32,129 nt of DNA. Source: CANHVK01 sp044232905. Lineage in GTDB: Bacteria; Bacteroidota; Bacteroidia; Flavobacteriales_D; Crocinitomicaceae. Under the pieces are notes generated by a model. It searched no databases, was not told the origin of the DNA, and saw only the letters and a list, made by a program, of their open reading frames with translations. How positions within the stretch are numbered: the first letter of the stretch is position 1; every line of letters starts with the position of its first letter. Positions 25,146 through 32,052 of this stretch are shown here, one piece after another. The position numbers were made by a program, and so were the translations under genes. The stretch spans positions 1 through 32,129 of the forward strand of contig JBIIKZ010000019.1 in assembly GCA_044232905.1 (NCBI GenBank), in the 5' to 3' direction.

Positions 25146-25223
25146 GAGTGACGAGTGACGAGTGACGAGTGAGGGGTTAGTCGCGACTAACCAGAACCAA
25201 TGCGAACCAATACGAAGTAATGT
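25146..25223. repeat. Compound repeat: GAGTGAC x4, 18-base palindrome, 10-base x3
   Basis: Three GAGTGAC units plus one GAGTGAG (25146-25173) are followed by the perfect palindrome GGTTAGTCGCGACTAACC (25175-25192), then three 10-base units GAACCAATGC, GAACCAATAC and GAAGTAATGT (25194-25223). All lie in the 281-base gap between the efflux operon and the ALDH terminator. Short open frames here read through the repeats and are not credible genes. Confidence 0.8.
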
Positions 25224-25254
25224 GACTTGCAATTTGTGGAAAAGATGGTGTTTT

Positions 25255-25289
25255 AGAAATAAAAAAGGCGACTGCTATGCAATCGCCTT
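25255..25289 (-). terminator. Intrinsic terminator of the aldehyde dehydrogenase gene
   Basis: AAGGCGA (25265-25271) and TCGCCTT (25283-25289) pair exactly. An inner TGC/GCA stem extends the hairpin. On the minus strand it is followed by TTTTTTATTTC. It sits 22 bases after the ALDH stop. Confidence 0.9.
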
Positions 25290-25310
25290 AAAAAGAGTAT
25301 AATAAATTCA

Positions 25311-26867
25311 CTATAAATCAAACTTAATCCCTTGTGCTAAAGGTAAACTATCGGAATAATTTATCGTATTTGTTTGACGGCGCATGTATACTTTCCAAGC
25401 ATCTGATCCAGACTCACGTCCACCTCCAGTCTCTTTTTCACCACCGAAAGCACCACCAATTTCAGCACCAGAAGTACCGATATTTACATTTGCGATACCA
25501 CAATCCGAACCAGAAGCTGCTAAAAATGCTTCTGCTTCTTTTAAGTTGTTGGTCATTATTGCAGAAGATAAACCTTGTGGAACTGCATTTTGTAATTCAA
25601 TTGCATTCTCTACACCTCCCGAATATTTTGTTAAATATAAAATTGGAGCAAATGTTTCATGTTGCACGATTTTAAAGGAGTTACTTGCCTCTGCAATTGC
25701 TGGACGAACATAACATCCAGATTCATATCCTTCTCCAGAAAGAACTTCCCCTTCAACTAATACTTTTCCACCTTCTGCAACTACTTGTTTCAATGCATGT
25801 TCGTATGCAGTAACCGCATCTTTATCAATAAGAGGTCCAACGTGATTATTTGTATCTAATGGATTTCCGATTTTTAATTGACCATATGCTTTCACAATTG
25901 CATCGCGAACAACATCATATACATCTTCATGGATTATCAAACGACGTGTAGAAGTACAACGTTGACCAGCAGTACCAACAGCGCCAAAAACAGCACCAGG
26001 AACCACAACTTTTAAGTCTGCAGTTGGCGTGATAATAATTGCATTGTTACCACCTAATTCTAATAAGGATTTTCCTAAACGAGCACCTACGACTTCCCCT
26101 ACAGATTTACCCATACGCGTTGAACCAGTTGCAGAAATTAAAGGAACACGCGTATCTGCAGTCAATAATTTTCCGATTTCAGCGCCACCAATAATAAGGT
26201 TAGATACTCCTTCTGGCACATCGTTATCTGTAAATACTTCTTCCGTAATTTTTTGACATGCAATTGCAGTTAACGGCGTTTTTTCGGATGGTTTCCAAAT
26301 ACAAACGTCTCCACATACCCAAGCTAGTGCGGTATTCCAATTCCAAACTGCTACTGGGAAATTGAATGCTGAAATAATACCTACTAATCCAAGTGGGTGG
26401 TATTGCTCGTACATTCTATGTCCTTCACGCTCTGAATGCATTGTCAAACCATATAATTGACGGGATAAACCTACTGCGAAATCACAAATGTCAATCATTT
26501 CTTGTACTTCCCCTAACCCTTCTTGTAAGGATTTACCCATCTCGTAAGAAACCAATTTTCCTAGTGGTTCTTTATATTCACGTAATTTCTCTGCTAATTG
26601 ACGAACAACTTCACCACGTTTCGGTGCAGGAACTTGTCTCCATTGTTTGAACGCTTTTTGCGCTTTGTCTACAATTTTTTGGTATTCTGCTTCAGTTGCA
26701 GCAGTAACGGATGCAATTAATTTTCCATCTACTGGAGAATAAGAATCAATGGTTTCCCCTTTCGTTTCATACCAGAAACTACCTGTGGAAGCACCACTAT
26801 TTGTAGCTTCAATTCCTAATTGATCTAATATTTCTTGAATTTCTAATCCTGCTTGTACTTCGGCCAT
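25311..26867 (-). CDS. ALDH7-family aldehyde dehydrogenase (aminoadipate-semialdehyde dehydrogenase-like)
   Basis: A 518-residue NAD(P)-dependent aldehyde dehydrogenase. Catalytic Cys304 is in GTAGQRCTSTRRL, the general base Glu270 in LLELGGNNAII, and Asn169 in ISAFNFPVAVW. Segments YEQYHPLGLVGII and ESGSDAWKVYMRRQTNTINY resemble the antiquitin/ALDH7 group, which oxidises alpha-aminoadipate semialdehyde in lysine breakdown. No lysine-catabolism partner (such as lat) lies in the window, so the substrate is inferred from family resemblance. The gene is monocistronic, with a good promoter upstream and a terminator downstream. Confidence 0.9.
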   Translation of the reverse strand: MAEVQAGLEIQEILDQLGIEATNSGASTGSFWYETKGETIDSYSPVDGKLIASVTAATEAEYQKIVDKAQKAFKQWRQVPAPKRGEVVRQLAEKLREYKEPLGKLVSYEMGKSLQEGLGEVQEMIDICDFAVGLSRQLYGLTMHSEREGHRMYEQYHPLGLVGIISAFNFPVAVWNWNTALAWVCGDVCIWKPSEKTPLTAIACQKITEEVFTDNDVPEGVSNLIIGGAEIGKLLTADTRVPLISATGSTRMGKSVGEVVGARLGKSLLELGGNNAIIITPTADLKVVVPGAVFGAVGTAGQRCTSTRRLIIHEDVYDVVRDAIVKAYGQLKIGNPLDTNNHVGPLIDKDAVTAYEHALKQVVAEGGKVLVEGEVLSGEGYESGCYVRPAIAEASNSFKIVQHETFAPILYLTKYSGGVENAIELQNAVPQGLSSAIMTNNLKEAEAFLAASGSDCGIANVNIGTSGAEIGGAFGGEKETGGGRESGSDAWKVYMRRQTNTINYSDSLPLAQGIKFDL

Positions 26868-26888
26868 AATTTTGTTTTTAAGTTAAAA

Positions 26889-26920
26889 CAAAGTTATACC
26901 TTTTGGTTTAGAATATCAAA
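26889..26920 (-). promoter_or_regulatory. Promoter of the aldehyde dehydrogenase gene
   Basis: On the minus strand TTTG (26920-26917) is followed by 20 bases and then TAACTTTG (26896-26889), a full Bacteroidota consensus. The ATG lies 22 bases on. Confidence 0.75.
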
Positions 26921-26939
26921 AAGTAAAGCCTTAAAATAT

Positions 26940-26970
26940 TTTGAAAAAAATAATCTATTTTGTAAATTTG
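26940..26970 (+). promoter_or_regulatory. Promoter of the toxin-antitoxin operon
   Basis: TTTG (26940-26943), 19 bases, then TAAATTTG (26963-26970). The antitoxin ATG follows 16 bases later, so the leader is only about ten bases. This also argues against the earlier TTG start at 26941, which would lie inside the promoter. It is divergent from the ALDH promoter, with 19 bases between the two elements. Confidence 0.78.
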
Positions 26971-26985
26971 ATTAAAATAGAAATT

Positions 26986-27213
26986 ATGGCCTTCACTCTT
27001 CATATAACCGACTCTACAAACCCTAAAGTACTTGCTTTTATGGAATATGTTAAGTCTTTAGATTTTGTTAATGTAATAGAAGATGAAATTGTTAATTATC
27101 CTACTTTAAGTGATAAGGAAATAATTGATCGTGTTTTAATAACCCGTCAAGAAATCGAAGAAGACAAACTTATCACACAAGAAGCATTGATAGAAAAAAT
27201 CAAAAAGTGGTAA
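26986..27213 (+). CDS. Probable antitoxin of a type II toxin-antitoxin pair
   Basis: A 75-residue acidic protein starting MAFTLHITDSTNPKVLAF and ending ALIEKIKKW. The N-terminal beta-alpha-beta-like stretch (about 1-33) loosely resembles small Bacteroidota proteins of the DUF2683 kind. The C-terminal half is helical and charged, with a terminal Trp as often seen in antitoxins paired with ParE/RelE toxins. No ribbon-helix-helix or helix-turn-helix is recognisable. The ParE-type gene follows after one base (TAA-T-ATG). The role is inferred mainly from this pairing. Confidence 0.75.
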   Translation: MAFTLHITDSTNPKVLAFMEYVKSLDFVNVIEDEIVNYPTLSDKEIIDRVLITRQEIEEDKLITQEALIEKIKKW

Positions 27214-27214
27214 T

Positions 27215-27517
27215 ATGTTAATCAAATGGTCTTATTCTGCTGAAAAAGATTTAGAAATTATATTTCAATTTTATCTGAAAACTTCCAATAATAAAGTAGC
27301 AAAACAAATTGTTAATGATATCATCTATGCTTCAAACTCCCTAAAATTGGGATTGTATTTAGGTCAAATTGAACCATTACTGTCTCATTATGAAGAAGAT
27401 TTTAGATATCTAATCTATAACCATAATAAAATAATTTACATAATTAAAGAGGAGTACATCTTAATTACACATGTTTTTGACACACGTAGAAATCCAATTA
27501 AATTGAAAAAAAGATAG
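27215..27517 (+). CDS. RelE/ParE-family toxin
   Basis: A 100-residue basic protein matching the ParE/RelE fold: MLIKWSYSAEKDLEIIFQFYLK at the start, the central IVNDIIYASNSLKLG region, and the C-terminal beta-strand pattern FRYLIYNHNKIIYII followed by ILITHVFDTRRNPIKL, where the Arg pair is typical of this family. ParE proteins poison gyrase, RelE proteins cleave mRNA; the sequence does not separate the two with certainty, but the DTRRNP ending favours the ParE side. Its stop is two bases from the convergent DUF3109 stop, with no terminator visible between. Confidence 0.85.
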   Translation: MLIKWSYSAEKDLEIIFQFYLKTSNNKVAKQIVNDIIYASNSLKLGLYLGQIEPLLSHYEEDFRYLIYNHNKIIYIIKEEYILITHVFDTRRNPIKLKKR

Positions 27518-27519
27518 AA

Positions 27520-28122
27520 TTATCCTTGTGGAAATTCCCCGTTTTTCTTTTGTTCTTCGATATCCTTATCTACCACTTCTAATTCTTGGTAAAATTCTTT
27601 GCCATACGCGCGAATTATAGGTTCTCTTAAAAACTTATATACCTTCACATCTAACTGTTCTCCACACGCACAAGCAGGTGAACAAATGTCCCATGAACTA
27701 TAATTTAAGGCTTCAAATTCTTTAAATTTCTTTGCACGAATTGGGTATAAATGACAGGAAATAGGTTTTTTGAAATCTAACTTTCCATCTTTATGCGCTT
27801 GTTCAATGGCACATAAGGCTGTTCCTTGAGCGTCAAAGGCAACAAATGCACATTCTTTCTCATTCACTAATGTCGTCACTGGTTCGTTATCCCAATCCAT
27901 ATAGAACACTCCTGTTTCTTCCACTGCATCTAATCCTTCTTGACGCATATACGGTTTAATAGCTTCTAGATTATCCTCTATTATCGAAACTTCTTCAAAG
28001 GTCAATGGTGCTCCAGAATCTCCTTCGATACAACATGCACCCTTACACGCACTTAGGTCACACACAAATTTTTTTTCAAATAAGTCTAAAGAGACGATTT
28101 TATCTTGGATTTCTAAGAGCAT
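27520..28122 (-). CDS. DUF3109 Cys-rich protein (YkgJ-like zinc/iron-chelating)
   Basis: A 200-residue protein with ten cysteines. The N-terminal group is Cys21, Cys26, Cys30 and Cys31 in FVCDLSACKGACCIEGDSGA. Further ones are Cys89, Cys102, Cys121 (in ISCHLYPIR), Cys145, Cys149 and Cys151 (in DICSPACACG). This spacing matches DUF3109, thought from its residues to bind zinc or an Fe-S cluster. The function is unknown. It is 37 bases downstream of the HAD gene and may be the last member of that transcript. Confidence 0.85.
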   Translation of the reverse strand: MLLEIQDKIVSLDLFEKKFVCDLSACKGACCIEGDSGAPLTFEEVSIIEDNLEAIKPYMRQEGLDAVEETGVFYMDWDNEPVTTLVNEKECAFVAFDAQGTALCAIEQAHKDGKLDFKKPISCHLYPIRAKKFKEFEALNYSSWDICSPACACGEQLDVKVYKFLREPIIRAYGKEFYQELEVVDKDIEEQKKNGEFPQG

Positions 28123-28159
28123 ACAACGTGTAGATTTTATGTAAAATTAGTAAAAACGT

Positions 28160-28834
28160 TTAAGAATTTTTAAGCGCCAGTAACATCTCCTCCATCGTAT
28201 CAAAAGTATAATCTGCAAGGATTAATTTAGGATTTGGAGAATGGGTTTTTTCAGGAATACAAACTACCTGCATACGCGCTGCTTTTCCGGAAATAACGCC
28301 ATTGATACTATCTTCGATAACTAGACATTTTAACGGATTGACCCCTAATTTTTCTGCGGTTGTTAGGTACACAGCTGGATGCGGTTTACCATACGATTCA
28401 TGCTCTGCAGAATGGGTAAAATCGAAAAAAGGTTTTATTGCTAAAGTTTCTAACACACAATCAATTAACACCGAATACGAAGAAGTAGCTAAGCCAATCT
28501 TTAGTCCTAGATTTTTTAAAAATTGTAAGGTTTCTATTACACCTATCAGCGGTTTCCCTTGCGCGGTAATTAATTCCACCATTTTGGCTACAATTCGTTG
28601 TTCGACTTCTTGTGGCGTACCATTTTCCCAAGGAGAATGTTTGTACCAAAACGCAATCACCTCATCAATTCGTAAACCAACGGTATGTTGAAAATCTTTG
28701 ACTGTTAATGGACATCCAACAGCATGAAATACCTCCCCCATCGCGATTTTCCAAACTGGTTCAGAGTCTATTAGAACTCCATCCATATCAAAAATTACCG
28801 CCTCAAAATCGCTTATTCGTAGTTGCTCATTCAT
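28160..28834 (-). CDS. HAD-superfamily sugar-phosphate phosphatase/phosphoglucomutase-like
   Basis: A 224-residue HAD enzyme. Motif I is FDMDGVLIDSEPVW (Asp16, Asp18), motif II lies near GLATSSYSVL, and motif III is VIEDSINGVISGKAARM. A helical cap between motifs I and II (about 30-90) makes it subfamily I. It resembles YniC/HxpB hexitol phosphatases and beta-phosphoglucomutases; which one cannot be decided by eye. Its ATG overlaps the stop of the upstream propeller gene (ATGA), so the two are translationally coupled. Confidence 0.88.
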   Translation of the reverse strand: MNEQLRISDFEAVIFDMDGVLIDSEPVWKIAMGEVFHAVGCPLTVKDFQHTVGLRIDEVIAFWYKHSPWENGTPQEVEQRIVAKMVELITAQGKPLIGVIETLQFLKNLGLKIGLATSSYSVLIDCVLETLAIKPFFDFTHSAEHESYGKPHPAVYLTTAEKLGVNPLKCLVIEDSINGVISGKAARMQVVCIPEKTHSPNPKLILADYTFDTMEEMLLALKNS

Positions 28835-29679
28835 TTAACTTCCATTTTATACAATTTACCGCCTCCTACTATTTTTTGTACTTCATCGGTTAGGTATATC
28901 GTACGATTATCTTTAGTGGTTATTGCCTCTTTCTGAGAATATGGTTTGGTATAATGCTGTTCTTTATAGGTCCATTTTCCTTGTATCAATTGATAAATCA
29001 AAAAACGATTATAGGTTAATAGATACAAACTATTTTTACAAATGGAAGCAGAAGTTACCGCGTCTTTTGTAAACCCATTGTTGCCGATATACAATTGAAA
29101 ACTTCTGTGTGCTTTGTAGGTACCTGGTGTCGTAGGAATTTTATAACAAAAAGAATATCCATTAAAAGGATTTGCGCGACATTTGGTAAAAATCAACAAA
29201 GAATCTTGGTGAAACGCTAGTCCCTCTGCGTCATAATTCAAGGAAGAATCTGCAGGTGGAAATGCTTGTTGATCATCATAGGTGAAAGTAATTATTTCTG
29301 CAATTACTTTCTGTTTAGCACGTAAATTGTTCAAGGAAACCTTGTATATTTTTAATTCTCGACGGTCGTTGTTATTGTTCCCAATATCTCCTATGTATAA
29401 ATTTCCATTGCCATCGGCACACAAATCTTCCCAATCTACATTATTTGCATTTTCAATCAATACTTGATCTACTAATTTACCTTTTAAATTGATAAAATAA
29501 AGAATTGGTTTATCTCCACTGTCGTTATGGGTGATTAAGATGGAGTCATTATAGAATACTAGTCCGGAAGATTCTTCAATAGCATTTGGTAAGGAAGCTA
29601 TACTTCGAATTTCTTGGGAGAATACAAGCTGGGAGCTAAGGAAAACTATAAAAGCAAATAGAATCGTTATGTTTTTCAT
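28831..29679 (-). CDS. Secreted beta-propeller-like protein
   Basis: A 282-residue protein with an N-terminal signal peptide (MKNITILFAFIVFLSSQLVFSQ, in two parts hydrophobic core and SQ cleavage). Repeated strand patterns follow: ESSGLVFYNDSILITHNDSGD, LCADGNGNLYIGDIGNN, YDAEGLAFHQDSLLIFTK and KEAITTKDNRTIYLTDEV. These look like blades of a propeller related to SdiA-regulated or esterase-like proteins. I took the Met one base after the upstream stop instead of a Met 18 bases earlier that would overlap the LETM1-related gene. No C-terminal T9SS sorting domain is visible. The function is unknown. Confidence 0.75.
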   Translation of the reverse strand: MKNITILFAFIVFLSSQLVFSQEIRSIASLPNAIEESSGLVFYNDSILITHNDSGDKPILYFINLKGKLVDQVLIENANNVDWEDLCADGNGNLYIGDIGNNNNDRRELKIYKVSLNNLRAKQKVIAEIITFTYDDQQAFPPADSSLNYDAEGLAFHQDSLLIFTKCRANPFNGYSFCYKIPTTPGTYKAHRSFQLYIGNNGFTKDAVTSASICKNSLYLLTYNRFLIYQLIQGKWTYKEQHYTKPYSQKEAITTKDNRTIYLTDEVQKIVGGGKLYKMEVK

Positions 29680-29680
29680 T

Positions 29681-30937
29681 TTAATCTTCAATTTCATTAT
29701 CTCTAAATGCAGAAGGAATTAAATCAGGAATTATTTTGAGTACAATTGGCAATAATAACGACCCTCCAGGAAGCATGAAAATAGTTATTGCAGGCATCGT
29801 CTTTAACAAATCCAGAAATTGCATTTTCACCTTTTCCTTCTCCTCTTTTGTTAATTCTTGGATGGTAGATTTTTTAATTAGCAATACCAATTCTTTGCTC
29901 TGTTTTAATTCTAATGCTAATTTATCTTTATTTCTTCCTAAAATTTTAATCCATCGTTTCGAGACATTGCCATATAAATGTTCTACCGCATTTTTATTTT
30001 GTAGAAAGGATATTTTGTCGGTATGGTTTAATACAAATTGTTCGATAGAAACAATGGTTTCGTTTAATTCTTCCCGTGGTATGTGCAAGAAATCACAGAA
30101 TTTCAATAAAAATTCTTTTTCATGTACTAAAGTTTCTTGGTTGGTATAAATAGTAAGTACAGAAATATCAATGAGGAAACGTTTAAATAACCAGATATGG
30201 GAAAAAATAGCAGACAAATCAGTTAAGGATGCTCCGTTCTTTACATAATATAAGGCTTGTTTTTTTCGGTGTTCGTGTAGGTTTGCAGAGGCCAAAAACA
30301 CGTCAAACATTGCTCTTTCGGAAGGTTGAATTTCCCCATCGGAATAGCCAGTAAATACAATTGTTTTAAGAACATCGAGTGCTAATTCTTCGTAATTAGA
30401 CTCTACAATCGTTTTTTTCGTTTTGATATACTCGTGGTATAAAATGACATCTAAATACACAAATGAATTACTTAAATAATTCACCCACAAGGCATTTTCT
30501 AATAAATTTAGTTTTATATCTGTTCGTTTTTCTAAAATATTCTCCAATTTTTCGACCGAAGATTCTTTTTTGAAAAACCTCATTAATTTACTGATTGTAG
30601 GTGCATTATGTTTACCATAAAATGCGAGTAAAGAAGCGATAAAATTATCAAAGTCTTGTACCGCATCTCCCCCATTTAACACAAAGATAAACAGGTGGGA
30701 TTCAAACAAGAGTAAGGTTAATTTTTCTTCGGTAGTCCACGAATTGCCATCCACTTCTGTAGCGAATAACACATCTGTTGGAAATCCGAATACAATACCC
30801 GACTGTGAAAGATGTAAATGTGCAAAATGCTCTACACTTAAACCTTTGGGCTTTTCAACCGAAACAATAATTTCCCCTTTGTTGAGTAAATCTTCGTATT
30901 TGGTTATCCAACCTTTTGCACCAGGAGCAAGTAACAT
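29681..30937 (-). CDS. LETM1-related protein with TerB-like middle region
   Basis: A 418-residue protein whose C-terminus (about 330-410) matches the LETM1 fold region: KKSTIQELTKEEKEKVKMQF, then MPAITIFMLPGGSLLLPIVL and KIIPDLIPSAF. The middle (about 195-225) has FTGYSDGEIQPSERAMFDVF, which resembles the acidic start of a TerB domain. One hydrophobic helix near the C-terminus may anchor it in the membrane. Flavobacterial homologues are annotated as LETM1-related biofilm-associated proteins. Mitochondrial LETM1 affects K+/Ca2+ exchange, but that role cannot be carried over. It lies 11 bases after lspA and one base before the propeller gene. Confidence 0.8.
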   Translation of the reverse strand: MLLAPGAKGWITKYEDLLNKGEIIVSVEKPKGLSVEHFAHLHLSQSGIVFGFPTDVLFATEVDGNSWTTEEKLTLLLFESHLFIFVLNGGDAVQDFDNFIASLLAFYGKHNAPTISKLMRFFKKESSVEKLENILEKRTDIKLNLLENALWVNYLSNSFVYLDVILYHEYIKTKKTIVESNYEELALDVLKTIVFTGYSDGEIQPSERAMFDVFLASANLHEHRKKQALYYVKNGASLTDLSAIFSHIWLFKRFLIDISVLTIYTNQETLVHEKEFLLKFCDFLHIPREELNETIVSIEQFVLNHTDKISFLQNKNAVEHLYGNVSKRWIKILGRNKDKLALELKQSKELVLLIKKSTIQELTKEEKEKVKMQFLDLLKTMPAITIFMLPGGSLLLPIVLKIIPDLIPSAFRDNEIED

Positions 30938-30948
30938 CGTTGTATGGA

Positions 30949-31635
30949 TTATTCTTCAGTAGATTCGGTGACTTCTTCCTTTTTTACTTTTGGGAAATAG
31001 GTGCGCTGACGAAATAACACCATGATAACACCAATGGTTATGGAACCATCTGCTAAATTCCAAATCGCTGGAAACATCTCTTTCCCTCCAAGAAATGGCA
31101 CCCAAGTTGGCCAAGTACCATTAAATTGAAACATATCTACTACATTTCCGAGTAAAAACCCTTGGTGGCGCACTTCTACTTCTACTGGATTGGTTCCGAA
31201 ATAATTACAAATAGCCTTCACTCCTGATCCAGGAAATTGGTTGTAACCAGAACACGCATCAAAAGGGAAAATAAAGTCGTAGAACATAGAATCGATCAAA
31301 TTTCCTAAAGCACCAGCAAAGATGAAGCCTACGGCAATTAAAAATTCGATACGCGCATTTTCTTTGGCTTGTTTTACCCAATACCAAGCAATTCCTCCGA
31401 TTGCAATAATTCTAAAAATACTTAAGGATAATTTTGCAAGCATACCACTACCGAAAGTGGTGCCAAAAGCCATTCCTGGATTTTCGATGTATTGTAAACG
31501 CAACCATGAACCAAGAAGATTAATCGGTTCAGCAGCCGCAACCATCGATGATTTCATGTAAATTTTCATCGCTTGGTCTAAAAACAAAATAAGGGCCACT
31601 ACAGCCCCTACAATGATTAATTTTTTACGAAACAT
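30949..31635 (-). CDS. lspA: Lipoprotein signal peptidase (signal peptidase II)
   Basis: A 228-residue inner-membrane aspartyl protease that cleaves prolipoproteins before the lipidated Cys. The motif ENPGMAFG is at 51-58. GALGNLIDS (108-116) is followed by an insertion of about 45 residues up to GNVVDMF, whose Asp167 and the Asp196 of NLAD form the expected catalytic dyad. The usual Arg after GNxxD is Ser116. Members of this family in other phyla are about 160-170 residues; the insertion accounts for most of the difference. I chose MFRKK, one base after the dksA-family stop, over an upstream Met that would overlap that gene. Confidence 0.94.
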   Translation of the reverse strand: MFRKKLIIVGAVVALILFLDQAMKIYMKSSMVAAAEPINLLGSWLRLQYIENPGMAFGTTFGSGMLAKLSLSIFRIIAIGGIAWYWVKQAKENARIEFLIAVGFIFAGALGNLIDSMFYDFIFPFDACSGYNQFPGSGVKAICNYFGTNPVEVEVRHQGFLLGNVVDMFQFNGTWPTWVPFLGGKEMFPAIWNLADGSITIGVIMVLFRQRTYFPKVKKEEVTESTEE

Positions 31636-31636
31636 A

Positions 31637-32017
31637 TTATTTCTGAATGTTTTTAGCTTCAATACTTAAGGTAGCATGTGGAACTAAACGTAGACGTTCT
31701 TTTTGAATTAATTTACCTGTTTCACGACATACTCCATAGGTTTTATTTTCGATACGCACTAATGCGTTACGTAAATTTTGGATAAATTGTTCTTGACGCG
31801 CAGCTAATTGTGCAACTTCTTCACGAGACAATGTCTCCGAACCGTCTTCCATCATATTGAACGTACGTCCGGTATCATCTGTTCCATGATCATCCGATAA
31901 AGAAAGGGACTTACTTAATAAGGAGTAATCGTGTTCTGCTTCTTTTAATTTAGCTAAAATTAAATCCTTAAACTCCTGTAATTCAGTATCTGAAAATCTA
32001 TTTTTTATTTTTTCCAT
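31637..32017 (-). CDS. DksA/TraR-family protein lacking the zinc-finger cysteines
   Basis: A 126-residue protein with a long N-terminal coiled coil (about 1-85, with DDTGRTFNMMEDGSETLSRE in its middle) and a C-terminal finger YGVCRETGKLIQKERLRLVP then HATLSIEAK. Only one of the four zinc ligands of classical DksA remains: the others are Thr, Ser and Ala. DksA-like proteins bind the RNA polymerase secondary channel and tune rRNA promoters with ppGpp; whether this one does is not shown. The start MEKIKNR is preferred because a TATATTTG box at 32045-32052 would place the earlier Met upstream of the transcript. It heads the lspA string. Confidence 0.9.
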   Translation of the reverse strand: MEKIKNRFSDTELQEFKDLILAKLKEAEHDYSLLSKSLSLSDDHGTDDTGRTFNMMEDGSETLSREEVAQLAARQEQFIQNLRNALVRIENKTYGVCRETGKLIQKERLRLVPHATLSIEAKNIQK

Positions 32018-32044
32018 TGGAATATTGTTTTCATTTTTGAAAAA

Positions 32045-32052
32045 CAAATATA
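32045..32052 (-). promoter_or_regulatory. Probable -7 box (TATATTTG) for the dksA-lspA gene string
   Basis: A TAnnTTTG match on the minus strand, 27 bases before the chosen dksA-family ATG. The -33 region is not convincing (no TTG at 19-20 bases). Confidence 0.5.

Noticed and set aside
8275..25223. CRISPR-like arrays
   Set aside because: The tandem units are 7-10 bases with no spacers of uniform length, and no cas genes are present.
25044..25232. 62-codon minus-strand frame with SLVTRHSSLTT
   Set aside because: Its sequence is a translation of the GAGTGAC heptamers and the adjacent palindrome; it overlaps the likely efflux promoter region.
26941..26985. TTG start extending the antitoxin by 15 residues
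   Set aside because: That start lies within the -33 element of a full promoter, so the codons would not be transcribed.
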